Shown here piece after piece: positions 1-8,420 of a stretch of DNA of 64,000 nt (position 1 is the first letter of the stretch; each line of letters begins with the position of its first letter). Under the pieces are notes generated by a model that saw only the letters and a list, made by a program, of their open reading frames with translations, was not told the DNA's origin and made no database searches. This DNA is from Nocardia otitidiscaviarum NBRC 14405 (lineage in GTDB: Bacteria > Actinomycetota > Actinomycetes > Mycobacteriales > Mycobacteriaceae): positions 1-64,000 of the forward strand of contig NZ_BAGD01000048.1 in the NCBI RefSeq assembly GCF_000308635.1. The letters are read 5' to 3'. The translations under genes were made by a program, and so were the position numbers.

Positions 1-1283
1 GGAGCGACCGGCGCGGGCGCGACCGGCACCGGGATGGGCGCGGCGGGCGCGACCGGGGTCGCGGCGACCGGGGCCGGAGCGACCGGCGCGATGGGGGCGG
101 CCGGAGCCACCGGGGCCACCGACACCGGGGCGACGGCGGGCGCGACCGCAGGAGCCACGGGTGCGGGGGCGGCCGGAGTGCCGACCGGGGTCGGTCCGGT
201 CGCGCTCGGCGCCGTGCCGGGTACCGGATTGGCGCCCGTGCCAGGCGAATTCGCGCCCTGTCCGCGCAGCCCGGACAGCCCGCCGACGGACTGGTCGACC
301 GCCCCGGAGCCCTGCGTGGCCGCCGGGTTGATCTTGGACGGATCGGACAGCGCATCCTCGACCGACTGGTTGAACCGGTCGAGCTGATCGCCGACATCAC
401 CGACGCCGATCTCGATGTTCATATGCGAGTCGACCCACACCCCGTCGAGGCCGACGTGCATCGAGAAGCCGGTATCGGTCGTGACGACCACACCGAAGTT
501 CTCGCCGATGCCATCGAAAACACCGCTGTCCACACCGTTTCCGGAATTCACGGGGCCGAAGCCGCCGCCGTTCATCCCGGGCAGGTTGAGCCCCTCGGTG
601 CCGGGCAGCTTCAGCCCCTGCCCGAACTGGTTCCACAGCTGCTGCGGTTCGTCGATACCGGGCATCCCGAAGCCGTGATCGCCGTCCGGCTGTCCGAGTC
701 CGGCCGACGGGTCGAATCCGGCCGGACGCTGGAGACCCGCGGACGGGTCGAATGCCTCGGCGGGCCGGCCCGGCCCGGTGGCGGGGTCGAAGGCGCTCGG
801 CGGCTGCCCGATCCCCGCGGACGGGTCGTAGGCCGACTGCCCGAGCCCGGCGGACGGATCGAATCCGGTCGGCTGCCGCAGTGTCGCCGAGGGATCCCAG
901 TCGGCGGTGGGGTTGTGCCCGTATCCCGGCACGCCGTGCTGGCCGAAATCGGTCGGGAACAGGCCCGCGTCGGTGCCGAGCTGTTCGGCGACCGGCTCGA
1001 TACCGCCGAGCAGCGGGGGCACCGACTCCGGGTCCAGTTCGGGGAAGGTGATGACGGGACTGGGTGCGTCGGGTTCCGGATCGTCGGGTTGGGCCCAGCC
1101 GACATTGCGGCTGTCGTGGGCGTCGCCGGTGCGGTCGGGGCTGCCGTTGGCGGCGATGAGCGCGCCGCCGGTGACGTACGCTCCGGCCCTAGCCACGCGC
1201 GAGATCCCGGTGGCCAAGCGATACGCGGTGTCCGCGTCCTCGCCCGGACCGGCCTCGTCGTCGAAGGACTGGTCACGCGTCAT
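1..1283 (-). CDS. Pro/Ala/Val-rich repeat protein (3' end outside window)
   Basis: Open frame from an ATG at 1281-1283 (begins MTRDQSFDDEAG) to the left edge with no stop, so at least 427 residues. A GGAG-like sequence lies just upstream of the ATG. Residues about 20-45 contain a weak hydrophobic stretch but no convincing signal peptide. Six repeats of roughly 11-13 residues, consensus FDPSAGLGQP, follow at about residues 127-200. Then come a Gly/Asn segment and a domain-like section reading GVVVTTDTGFSMHVGLDGVW. The visible C-terminal part is a long Pro-Ala-Val run, as in secreted or cell-wall-spanning proteins of mycolic-acid bacteria. I do not recognise a family. It is separated from lepA by 331 bp and transcribed in the same direction. 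Proline-rich codons give strong shadow frames on the other strand. Confidence 0.75.
   Translation of the reverse strand, partial: MTRDQSFDDEAGPGEDADTAYRLATGISRVARAGAYVTGGALIAANGSPDRTGDAHDSRNVGWAQPDDPEPDAPSPVITFPELDPESVPPLLGGIEPVAEQLGTDAGLFPTDFGQHGVPGYGHNPTADWDPSATLRQPTGFDPSAGLGQSAYDPSAGIGQPPSAFDPATGPGRPAEAFDPSAGLQRPAGFDPSAGLGQPDGDHGFGMPGIDEPQQLWNQFGQGLKLPGTEGLNLPGMNGGGFGPVNSGNGVDSGVFDGIGENFGVVVTTDTGFSMHVGLDGVWVDSHMNIEIGVGDVGDQLDRFNQSVEDALSDPSKINPAATQGSGAVDQSVGGLSGLRGQGANSPGTGANPVPGTAPSATGPTPVGTPAAPAPVAPAVAPAVAPVSVAPVAPAAPIAPVAPAPVAATPVAPAAPIPVPVAPAPVA
682..903 (-). repeat. Six imperfect FDPSAGLGQP coding repeats
   Basis: Read on the minus strand, six consecutive units start WDPSATLRQP, FDPSAGLGQS, YDPSAGIGQP, FDPATGPGRP, FDPSAGLQRP and FDPSAGLGQP, each 11-13 residues. 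The aromatic-Asp-Pro-Ser core is invariant apart from one Ala for Ser. Such short units usually expand and contract between strains. No known binding function can be assigned. Confidence 0.8.
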
Positions 1284-1394
1284 ACAGGCTCCGCTCTCGG
1301 GTGTTCCGGCGGCTCCGGAGCGCCCGCCGAAAATCGGATCGTTTCACACCTTATTTCTCGCAAACCGGCCTGTCACATCCTCCAGGTCAGGTGA

Positions 1395-1406
1395 GGTGTG
1401 CACACC
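1395..1406. promoter_or_regulatory. 12-bp palindrome, possible operator
   Basis: GGTGTGCACACC is identical on both strands and lies about 110 bp upstream of the leftward gene starting at 1283. A regulator is not identifiable from the window. Confidence 0.3.
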
Positions 1407-1553
1407 GATGCACCGGATAGCTTGTCATCCGCCCTATACGGACGCCAAGCCCCAGTTTTCGCCTGCTTTCGAACCTTACGAAGGTTTAAGACAGGGGCGC
1501 GGGCTGCCCACACCCTGTACCCCGGCGGCGGAACACGCAACCCCCGGAAACGC

Positions 1554-1587
1554 CGGTGCCCCGCCACCCATGGGCAGCGGGGCACCG
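1554..1587 (-). terminator. Hairpin downstream of lepA
   Basis: CGGTGCCCCGC (1554-1564) pairs perfectly with GCGGGGCACCG (1577-1587) around a 12-nt loop, 27 bp after the lepA stop codon. There is no T-run, which is common for actinobacterial terminators. Confidence 0.6.
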
Positions 1588-1614
1588 CGAGTTCGCACTA
1601 CCGCGTCGGACGCG

Positions 1615-3456
1615 CTACTTCTTCGGCTTGTCCGAGGTCGACTCGGTGGACAGCGCCGCCACGAAGGCTTCCTGCGGCACGTCGACCCGGCCGATGGTCT
1701 TCATGCGCTTCTTGCCCTCCTTCTGCTTCTCGAGCAGTTTGCGCTTGCGCGAGATGTCGCCGCCATAGCACTTGGCCAGCACGTCCTTGCGGATGGCGCG
1801 GATGTTCTCGCGGGCGATGACCTTGGAGCCGATGGCGGCCTGGATGGGCACCTCGAACTGCTGGCGCGGAATGAGTTCGCGCAGTTTGGTGGTCATCTTG
1901 TGCCCGTACGCCTGGGCGGCGTCCTTGTGCACGATGGCGGAGAAGGCGTCCACCGCCTCGCCCTGGAGCAGGATGTCGACCTTCACCAGCGCGGCCTGCT
2001 GCTCACCGGCCTCCTCGTAGTCGAGCGAGGCGTAGCCGCGGGTGCGCGACTTCAGCGAATCGAAGAAGTCGAAGATGATCTCGGCCATGGGCAGCGTGTA
2101 CCGCATCTCCACACGGGTCTCGGACAGGTAGTCCATGCCGAGCAGTTCACCGCGCCGACTCTGGCACAGCTCCATGATGGTGCCGATGAACTCGCTGGGC
2201 GCGATGATGGTGACCTTGGTGACCGGCTCGTAGATCTCGCGCACCTTGCCTTCCGGCCAGAAGGACGGGTTGGTGACGACGTGCTCGGCTCCGTCCTCCA
2301 TGATCACGCGGTAGATCACGTTGGGCGCGGTGGAGATGAGGTCGAGCCCGAACTCGCGCTGCAACCGCTCGCGGGTGATCTCCATGTGCAGCAGGCCCAG
2401 GAAGCCGCAGCGGAAGCCGAAGCCCAGCGCCACCGAGGTCTCCGGGACGTAGGTCAGGGCGGCATCGTTGAGCTGCAACTTGTCCAGTGCGTCACGCAGA
2501 TCCGGATAGTCGGAACCGTCGAGCGGGTAGAGGCCGGAGTACACCATCGGCCGCGGTTCGCGATAGCCGGTGAGCGCCTCGGCGGCCCCGTCGCGCGCGG
2601 TGGTGACGGTATCGCCGACCTTCGACTGGCGGACGTCCTTCACGCCGGTGATGAGGTAGCCCACCTCGCCGACACCCAGGCCCTGGGTCGGTTTGGGTTC
2701 GGGCGACACGATGCCGATCTCCAGCAATTCGTGGGTCGCGCCGGTGGACATCATCTTGATCTTGGTGCGCGGGGTGAGCTTGCCGTCCACCACACGCACG
2801 TAGGTGACGACGCCGCGATAGGTGTCGTACACGGAGTCGAAGATGAGCGCCCGCGCGGGCGCGTCGGCCACCCCCACCGGCGGCGGCACCTCCGCGATCA
2901 CCTTGTTCAACAGCTCGGTCACGCCCACCCCGGTCTTGCCCGAGACGCGCAGCACCTCCTCCGGCTCGCAGCCCACGATATGGGCGAGCTCGGCGGCGTA
3001 GCGGTCCGGATCGGCGGCCGGGAGGTCGATCTTGTTCAGGACCGGGATGATGGTCAGGTCCTTGTCCAGCGCCAGATAGAGATTGGCGAGGGTCTGCGCC
3101 TCGATGCCCTGCGCGGCGTCGACGAGCAGGATCGCGCCCTCACAGGCTTCCAGCGCCCGCGACACCTCGTAGGTGAAGTCCACGTGTCCCGGCGTGTCGA
3201 TGAGGTGCAGGACGTAGTCCTCCCCGTCGACCTGCCAGGGCAGGCGCACGTTCTGGGCCTTGATGGTGATACCGCGCTCGCGCTCGATATCCATCCGGTC
3301 CAGGTACTGGGCGCGCATCTGCCGCTCCTCGACCACCCCGGTGAGTTGCAGCATGCGGTCGGCCAGCGTGGACTTGCCGTGGTCGATATGCGCGATGATG
3401 CAGAAGTTCCGGATCCGCGCGGGATCGGTGAACGTCGTGTCCGCGAAGCTTGGCAC
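1615..3456 (-). CDS. lepA: Elongation factor 4 (LepA)
   Basis: Translational GTPase that acts on stalled or mis-translocated ribosomes. At 613 residues it matches the family. The GTG at 3454-3456 is chosen because AGGAG lies 8 nt upstream and the product starts with the usual N terminus ([20 protein letters not shown]). The frame is open another 32 codons upstream without family similarity. G1 is AHIDHGKST, then [15 protein letters not shown] and NKID, with the LepA-specific C-terminal domain ending in a Lys-rich tail ([23 protein letters not shown]). It is divergent from the PemK-like gene, the arrangement seen for Rv2404c/Rv2405 in M. tuberculosis. Confidence 0.97.
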   Translation of the reverse strand: MPSFADTTFTDPARIRNFCIIAHIDHGKSTLADRMLQLTGVVEERQMRAQYLDRMDIERERGITIKAQNVRLPWQVDGEDYVLHLIDTPGHVDFTYEVSRALEACEGAILLVDAAQGIEAQTLANLYLALDKDLTIIPVLNKIDLPAADPDRYAAELAHIVGCEPEEVLRVSGKTGVGVTELLNKVIAEVPPPVGVADAPARALIFDSVYDTYRGVVTYVRVVDGKLTPRTKIKMMSTGATHELLEIGIVSPEPKPTQGLGVGEVGYLITGVKDVRQSKVGDTVTTARDGAAEALTGYREPRPMVYSGLYPLDGSDYPDLRDALDKLQLNDAALTYVPETSVALGFGFRCGFLGLLHMEITRERLQREFGLDLISTAPNVIYRVIMEDGAEHVVTNPSFWPEGKVREIYEPVTKVTIIAPSEFIGTIMELCQSRRGELLGMDYLSETRVEMRYTLPMAEIIFDFFDSLKSRTRGYASLDYEEAGEQQAALVKVDILLQGEAVDAFSAIVHKDAAQAYGHKMTTKLRELIPRQQFEVPIQAAIGSKVIARENIRAIRKDVLAKCYGGDISRKRKLLEKQKEGKKRMKTIGRVDVPQEAFVAALSTESTSDKPKK

Positions 3457-3584
3457 TCCACTCCTCAGGTGATCGGTGAACTGCCGTCCATCGTCCCATG
3501 GTCGGCCGATGTGACCGTGCCCCGGTCCGGTCCGGCCGGTCCACCGCCGCATCCTGCCCGGATGAGAACCCGGCCCGCCCCCGT

Positions 3585-3590
3585 TAAGCT
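3585..3590 (+). promoter_or_regulatory. -10 element of the PemK-like gene, leaderless spacing
   Basis: TAAGCT ends exactly 6 nt before the ATG at 3597 and no Shine-Dalgarno sequence fits. Transcription would start at or next to the A of the start codon. Confidence 0.5.
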
Positions 3591-3596
3591 GCCGAC

Positions 3597-4178
3597 ATGG
3601 CGGGCACGTGGAACGCTCTCGGAAAGCAGCTGGGTCTGATCGCGAAAGAGCAGGGCTCTCAGATCGTCAAGCGGCAGGGGCCGAAGCTCATCGGACGGGT
3701 ACAGCGGTCGTCGGTGCTGTCGCGGACGATCCAGTCCCTCGGCGGCACCCGCAAGGCCCCGGGCGTGGCGGTGCGGCCGACGGCCTCGGTGGGGGTGCCG
3801 AGCACCGAACGCGCGCGGCGCATCGTCTACAGCCCCCAGCTGGACGGCCGCGCCGACCCCGGCGAGATCGTCTGGACCTGGGTCCCCTACGAGGAGGACC
3901 CCGACAACGGCAAGGACCGCCCCGTCCTGGTGGTCGGCCGCGAACGCGACACCCTGCTGGGCCTCATGCTCTCCTCCAACGCCGACCACGACCGCCACCA
4001 CAACTGGGTTGGCATCGGCTCCGGACCCTGGGACCACGCCGGCCGCGACAGCTGGGTCCGCCTCGACCGCGTCCTCGACGTCCCCGAGGCGGGCATCCGC
4101 CGCGAGGGCGCGATCCTGCCCCGCAAGACCTTCGACCGGGTGGCACACCGCCTCTGCGCCGAATTCCATTGGCACTGA
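3597..4178 (+). CDS. PemK/MazF-like family protein (Rv2405 type)
   Basis: 193 residues. The first 70 are basic and of unknown fold. Residues about 90-190 resemble the PemK/MazF fold: [26 protein letters not shown] is the usual first beta-strand and RP-x-LV core. This is followed by [21 protein letters not shown] and a C-terminal strand. No antitoxin gene lies next to it, and the protein is longer than a free-standing MazF (about 110 residues). A solitary toxin is therefore doubtful and the family is best treated as PemK-like of unknown activity. Its position divergent from lepA is conserved in mycobacteria. Confidence 0.8.
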   Translation: MAGTWNALGKQLGLIAKEQGSQIVKRQGPKLIGRVQRSSVLSRTIQSLGGTRKAPGVAVRPTASVGVPSTERARRIVYSPQLDGRADPGEIVWTWVPYEEDPDNGKDRPVLVVGRERDTLLGLMLSSNADHDRHHNWVGIGSGPWDHAGRDSWVRLDRVLDVPEAGIRREGAILPRKTFDRVAHRLCAEFHWH

Positions 4179-4250
4179 GGCCGGTCGCGGCAACCACGGC
4201 TCAGGCCGAATGGTCTTGACGGTTCCCGCATCGCCGCCGACACTCACTGA

Positions 4251-5573
4251 GTGCGGGCGGGAGAGGTGTTTGCGGGCTATCGCGTGGAACGCAAGCTGGG
4301 CGCGGGGGGAATGGGATCGGTCTACCTGGCCCGACATCCCCGCCTGACGCGCCTGACCGCGCTCAAGATCCTCTCCGACAACACCGGCTCCGACGACGAG
4401 TTCCGGGCCCGCTTCCTGCGGGAGGCGGAACTGGCCTCGCGCCTGGCACATCCCAATGTCGTGGCGATCCTCGACCGCGGAGTCTTCGGGGAGTCGCTGT
4501 GGATCGCCATGCAGTACGTCGACGGCACGGACGCCGCCCGCCTGCTGCGCGGATTCCCGGGCGGTATGCCACCGCAGCGCGCGGTCCACATCGTCACCGA
4601 GGCGGCGCGCGGTCTCGACGCGGCCCACGACGCGGGTCTGCTGCACCGCGATGTGAAGCCCGCCAATATCCTCGTCTCCCCGTCCACCGATGGCCCGGAC
4701 CGCGTGCTGGTCACCGACTTCGGCATCGCGCGGGCGCTGGACGAGAACACCATCCTCACCGCCGCCGGTGATGTGCTGGCGACCGTGGCCTACGCGGCGC
4801 CGGAACAGTTGCGCGGCGAACCCCTCGACCACCGCGTCGATGTCTATGCGCTGGGCGCGACACTGTGCGAATTGCTCACCGGCACCAAGCCGTTCCCACG
4901 AGCCACCGCTGCCGCGGTCATGCACGCGCATCTGACGGAACCCCCGCCGCGCCCCAGCACCGTGAATTCGGCCGTGCCGCACCGATTGGATCGCGTGATC
5001 GCCCGGGCCATGGCGAAGGATCCGGCGCAGCGATACCAGAGCTGCGGCGATCTGGCCGCCGCTGCCAATGCGGTACTGCGCGGCGAGCCCGTGCTGAGCG
5101 TCACCGGCGCACGTCGGCCCGCCGGGCGCACCGTCGCCGCGGTCGTCGCGGCCGTGCTGGCACTCCTGATCGGCACCACCGCCTTCGTGCTGGGCACCGA
5201 CGGCGCGGGACGAGACCAGACAGACTCCGTGACCACGGCTGCCGGGGCACCTCCGGTCGACGGCTCCGGCCCCTGGGGCACAGCGGAATTCGTGGTCGCC
5301 GCCTTTCCCGACCTACTGCCGCGCTCCCCCGTGAGCAGCGGTTATCGAGGACTGTGGTGCGACGTGCTGAGTGCGGACTTCCGGCAAATACCCTTGGACG
5401 TACGAACACCCCAGGTCAACCTGATGTGCACCGGCGATGGTGATCCCCTCGACACAGTGTGGGTGAGCTGCCTGGCCAACCGCCTGCCCTGGCCCGAACG
5501 TCCCTGGGACAGGGCCACCAAAGCCGGCGAAGAAGTCTGGACGCGCCCCTCCGGCACCGGCCGCATCGAGTGA
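4251..5573 (+). CDS. Membrane Ser/Thr protein kinase, copy 1
   Basis: 440 residues from a GTG start. Cytosolic PknB-type kinase domain: Gly loop GAGGMGSVYLA (17-27), Lys39, catalytic HRD at 132-134, DFG at 156-158 and APEQ in the activation segment. One membrane helix is at about 291-313, then an external domain of about 125 residues (WGTAEFVVAAFPDLLP, two or more Cys). The start has no strong ribosome-binding site. It is the first gene of a kinase/exported-protein cassette that is repeated directly downstream. An in-frame TGA ends the frame where the paralogue has Trp, and the same frame continues to 5729 with clear similarity to the paralogue (separate entry). The protein may therefore be truncated or made by readthrough. 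Confidence 0.9.
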   Translation: MRAGEVFAGYRVERKLGAGGMGSVYLARHPRLTRLTALKILSDNTGSDDEFRARFLREAELASRLAHPNVVAILDRGVFGESLWIAMQYVDGTDAARLLRGFPGGMPPQRAVHIVTEAARGLDAAHDAGLLHRDVKPANILVSPSTDGPDRVLVTDFGIARALDENTILTAAGDVLATVAYAAPEQLRGEPLDHRVDVYALGATLCELLTGTKPFPRATAAAVMHAHLTEPPPRPSTVNSAVPHRLDRVIARAMAKDPAQRYQSCGDLAAAANAVLRGEPVLSVTGARRPAGRTVAAVVAAVLALLIGTTAFVLGTDGAGRDQTDSVTTAAGAPPVDGSGPWGTAEFVVAAFPDLLPRSPVSSGYRGLWCDVLSADFRQIPLDVRTPQVNLMCTGDGDPLDTVWVSCLANRLPWPERPWDRATKAGEEVWTRPSGTGRIE

Positions 5574-5729
5574 GGCGACGCGGTTCCGGCACCCGGCGAA
5601 GCATCCCAGGGACAGCTGCGCATCAGCTTCGACGACTCCGATCGAACCTTCTGCGCGATAACGCTCTTCGCCGCGGGCGCGTCGGGGCGGCAACTGCGCG
5701 ATGGCTGGTGGGCGAATGCTCCGCTCTGA
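5574..5729 (+). other. Conserved C-terminal extension beyond the kinase-1 TGA
   Basis: After TGA at 5571-5573 the frame stays open for 51 codons to TGA at 5727-5729. The translated part includes LRISFDDSDRTFC and ends GRQLRDGWWANAPL. Kinase 2 has LDIWFDDDDREFC and, beyond its own TGA, GRELYDRWWPTAPI. The internal TGA aligns with a TGG (Trp) codon of kinase 2 (HLIWSD against RIE-stop-GD). The extension overlaps the start of the next gene, as expected for a coupled operon. Seen directly: conservation past the stop. Inferred: recent nonsense mutation or translational readthrough. Confidence 0.75.
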
Positions 5730-6954
5730 CCATCGTCTCGCCGGTGTGACGGCGCTGTGCGCGGTCGCCGTGCTGGCGGCCGGACTCCTGTGGGGCGCGC
5801 GTACCGTCGAGGGAACGCCGACCACCGCCGACATCGATCTGGCCACACTGGATTTCGGCGATCTGCGCGACGAATCCCTGACCGAGCCCGGCAACGACAA
5901 CGACCGATACGGCCGCATCATCGAATCGGCACGCATGGCCGAAGCCGTCGTCGATCCTCGCGACATCGATGCCGACCTGTATCCCTATCAGCCGAGCCTG
6001 CTGCCGAAGCCGAAGGACACCATCGGCTTTCTCGCCGACGTCGCCCGCCCGATCCTGGTCGAGCACGGCATGCTGGCCGGTTACACGGTGATGGGGCGCC
6101 CCGACTGCCAAGGCGAGCACTGCCGCGATGCGAGTCGATCGGTGCGGGTGACGGTCCTGCGGATGCCGGACGGGTCGGCTGCCCGCGCCGCAGCGACCGC
6201 GATCGAAGCAGCCGACTTCGCCGTCAACCCCGAGAACACCGCGGTCACACTGCCGGAATACCCGGCTGCCCAAGGACACTGGCGACCGACGGTACCCACG
6301 CTCGGCATCGTCGTACCGCACGAGAGTTTCCTCGTCGCGCTGTTCGTCACCCACCCGAGCCCGGACCTGGCCGCGCTGACCGGCCTGGCCACCGCCACGC
6401 TGAAGGCGGAACTGCCGGTGCTGGACCGGTTCCAGCCCACTCCAGCGGCCGCGCTGTCCGACCTCGCGCTCGACACCGACGGGATGCTGCGGCGCATGGT
6501 GCCCACCGAACCCGGCGAGTGGCCCTATCCCTACACCACTCGGATGCACGGCGATCGAGAGGCGGGGGCGGGCGCGTATCGCGAGTCCAGTGGCGTGGTC
6601 TACGCCGGTACCGGAGCCAACCACTGGATGTCGGTGGATCCACGGACCTACGGCGTCCAACGCACCGAGATCGAGAGTCTGGCGGTGGTGGATCGACGCT
6701 GGCTGATCCGCTTCCGGGATGCTGCCGCCGCGCGCCGAGCCGCCGCGCGGGAGTCCGAGCCCTCCGCCCGCCAGACCCCGATGGCGCCGCCTCGCATTCC
6801 CGACACGGCCTGTTTGCGAGCGGAGGGCATCGTACCCACCTACTACTGCGTCGTTCGGGACGGCCGCTATGTCGCGATGGTGCGCGCCATGGACGAAAAG
6901 TCCGTGCATCAGATGGCCGCCGCCCAGTACGCACTATTGGTTCGGAACCGGTAG
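5701..6954 (+). CDS. Exported DUF7373-like protein without lipobox Cys
   Basis: 417 residues from ATG 5701; ATG 5716 (MLRSDHRLAG) is equally plausible. The N terminus is a signal sequence or anchor (LAGVTALCAVAVLAAGLLWGA). The lipoprotein cysteine of its paralogue (LLGGC) is replaced by LLWGA, so it is probably secreted or membrane-anchored, not lipidated. The rest matches the paralogue at 8421 throughout: LDFGDLRDESL, NDNDRYGRIIESARMAEAV, MLAGYTVMG, the MLRRMV motif, YYCVVRDGRYVAMV, and the C terminus AAAQYALLV. The family resembles Nocardia lipoproteins annotated DUF7373, of unknown function. Its start overlaps the extended kinase-1 frame, which suggests co-translation with the kinase. Confidence 0.8.
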   Translation: MAGGRMLRSDHRLAGVTALCAVAVLAAGLLWGARTVEGTPTTADIDLATLDFGDLRDESLTEPGNDNDRYGRIIESARMAEAVVDPRDIDADLYPYQPSLLPKPKDTIGFLADVARPILVEHGMLAGYTVMGRPDCQGEHCRDASRSVRVTVLRMPDGSAARAAATAIEAADFAVNPENTAVTLPEYPAAQGHWRPTVPTLGIVVPHESFLVALFVTHPSPDLAALTGLATATLKAELPVLDRFQPTPAAALSDLALDTDGMLRRMVPTEPGEWPYPYTTRMHGDREAGAGAYRESSGVVYAGTGANHWMSVDPRTYGVQRTEIESLAVVDRRWLIRFRDAAAARRAAARESEPSARQTPMAPPRIPDTACLRAEGIVPTYYCVVRDGRYVAMVRAMDEKSVHQMAAAQYALLVRNR

Positions 6955-6962
6955 GAGCCCCG

Positions 6963-8345
6963 ATGCGCGCAGTGACTCCGGGGGCGGTGGTGGCCGGGTA
7001 TCGCATCGAGCGACGCCTCGGTACCGGCGGAACCGGCAGCGTCCATCTGGCCCGGCATCCCCGGCTCCCGCGCCACGACGCGGTGAAAGTGCTGTCGCGG
7101 GGCGCGGATCCGGAATTCCGTGCCCGCTTCCTGCGCGAGGCCGATCTGGCGGGTCGCCTCGACCATCCCAATATCGTGGCCATCTACGATTGTGGCGGCG
7201 AGGGCGACATGCTCTGGATCGCCATGCAATACGTCGACGGCTCGGATGCCGCGGAATTGGTACGCCGTCATCGCGGCGGCCTGCCCGCGGAGCGTGCGGT
7301 CGCCATCGTGACCGGCGCCGCACGCGGCCTCGATCACGCGCATCGTGCCGGTCTGTTGCACCGGGACGTGAAGCCCGCCAACATCCTGGTCGAGCGCGGC
7401 GCACCCGGGGCGGAGCGGGTATTGGTCACCGATTTCGGAATCGCCAGGGCGACAACGGAAACGGATGCTCGCACGGCCGCAGGCAGACTACTGGCCACAC
7501 TGGCTTTCGCCGCGCCGGAACAAATCAACGGCGGTGACCTCGACCCGCGCACCGATGTCTACGCCCTGGGCTGCACGCTGTACCAGTTGCTCACCGGCTC
7601 GGTGCCGTTTCCGCGCGAGACGGCGGCGGCGGTGATGAACGCGCATCTCACCGCGCCCCGTCCACGACCGACCGATATCGTCCTTGATCTGCCGAGCGGC
7701 CTGGACATCGTCATCGCACGGGCGATGGCGACGAATCCTCAGGAGCGCTACAGCAGTTGCGGCGAACTGGCGGCCGCCGCGGCGGCCGCGTTGCGCGGCG
7801 AACTCGTGGCGTCACCCCTAACCCGCCGACGCAACCGGCGCGCGTTCGCGATCGCCGCCGTCGGTGCCGCCGCGCTGATCGTGATATCCGGCGCGGTCGT
7901 AGTCGCCCAGCGCGTCGGTGGTTCCCATGAGAAACCCGTGGCCACGCCCCCAATCACCGCCGCCGTTTCCCCGTGGGGTACGGCCGGGTTCATCGTCGAC
8001 GCCTTCCCCGGTCTACTGCCCGCAACCCCATCCGATCGCGGCCACGACGACTTGCGCTGTACCGCCGCCGACGACGCCAACCAGGCGGTAGCCGCCGACG
8101 TCGTGCTGGAGCAGCCGCGAATCGTCTGCACCGGGCGCGTGTCCGCCCTGTGGGTGAGCTGCCGGCGCGACCGATCGCCCATGCCCATCGAGGATCCGCC
8201 GGCCCGGGTGATCGGCCGCGAATCCTGGTCGCGGGCGTCCGGATCCGGGCACCTCATCTGGTCGGACCTCACCACCGACGGAGTCGAACGCGGTCGTCTC
8301 GACATCTGGTTCGACGACGACGACCGCGAATTCTGCAAGCTGTGA
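6963..8345 (+). CDS. Membrane Ser/Thr protein kinase, copy 2
   Basis: 460 residues. The ATG at 6963 lies 8 bp after the stop of the exported protein, with GTAGGAG before it. Kinase domain: Gly loop GTGGTGSVHLA (20-30), Lys42, HRD at 133-135, DFGIA near 160, APEQ. There is one membrane helix (AFAIAAVGAAALIVISGAVVV) and an external domain of about 120 residues ending DDDDREFCKL. It is a close paralogue of the kinase at 4251 over its entire length. Here too a TGA (8343-8345) is followed in frame by a conserved tail up to TAG at 8406-8408. The substrate is unknown; the exported neighbour may be its sensory or structural partner (inference from the conserved pairing). Confidence 0.9.
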   Translation: MRAVTPGAVVAGYRIERRLGTGGTGSVHLARHPRLPRHDAVKVLSRGADPEFRARFLREADLAGRLDHPNIVAIYDCGGEGDMLWIAMQYVDGSDAAELVRRHRGGLPAERAVAIVTGAARGLDHAHRAGLLHRDVKPANILVERGAPGAERVLVTDFGIARATTETDARTAAGRLLATLAFAAPEQINGGDLDPRTDVYALGCTLYQLLTGSVPFPRETAAAVMNAHLTAPRPRPTDIVLDLPSGLDIVIARAMATNPQERYSSCGELAAAAAAALRGELVASPLTRRRNRRAFAIAAVGAAALIVISGAVVVAQRVGGSHEKPVATPPITAAVSPWGTAGFIVDAFPGLLPATPSDRGHDDLRCTAADDANQAVAADVVLEQPRIVCTGRVSALWVSCRRDRSPMPIEDPPARVIGRESWSRASGSGHLIWSDLTTDGVERGRLDIWFDDDDREFCKL

Positions 8346-8408
8346 ACAACCGGGGCGGGCTCGGGACGCGAGCTGTACGACCGATGGTGGCCGACGGCCC
8401 CGATCTAG
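8346..8408 (+). other. Conserved C-terminal tail beyond the kinase-2 TGA
   Basis: After the TGA, 20 sense codons follow in the same frame to TAG at 8406-8408, ending GRELYDRWWPTAPI. The equivalent of copy 1 ends GRQLRDGWWANAPL. The tail fills the gap up to the ribosome-binding site of the next gene (GAGGA, start 8421). The TGA is at a different alignment position from that of copy 1. Confidence 0.75.
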
Positions 8409-8420
8409 CGAGGACGGTGG

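Larger units (their letters stand above)
1284..1614. other. Intergenic region between lepA and the repeat-protein gene
   Basis: No gene recognised in 331 bp. It holds the lepA terminator hairpin (1554-1587), an inverted repeat AACCTT-ACG-AAGGTT (1472-1486) and a perfect 12-bp palindrome GGTGTGCACACC (1395-1406). The rest must include the promoter of the leftward repeat-protein gene. TAAGGT on the minus strand near 1345-1350 is a possible -10 element, not certain. Confidence 0.6.

Noticed and set aside
611..1276. 221-codon Pro/Ser/Arg-rich frame on the minus strand
   Set aside because: Out of frame with the repeat-bearing frame from 1283, which shows ordered repeats and a plausible start; this one is its shadow.
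907..3639. 910-codon open frame on the plus strand across lepA
   Set aside because: Shadow of lepA and its neighbour: the His/Gly/Asp/Val-rich composition is that of reverse-strand high-GC codons, and lepA on the other strand is certain.
3597..4178. PemK-like gene as part of a toxin-antitoxin pair
   Set aside because: No antitoxin-sized gene lies upstream or downstream and the promoter is directly before the gene, so a two-gene module is not supported.
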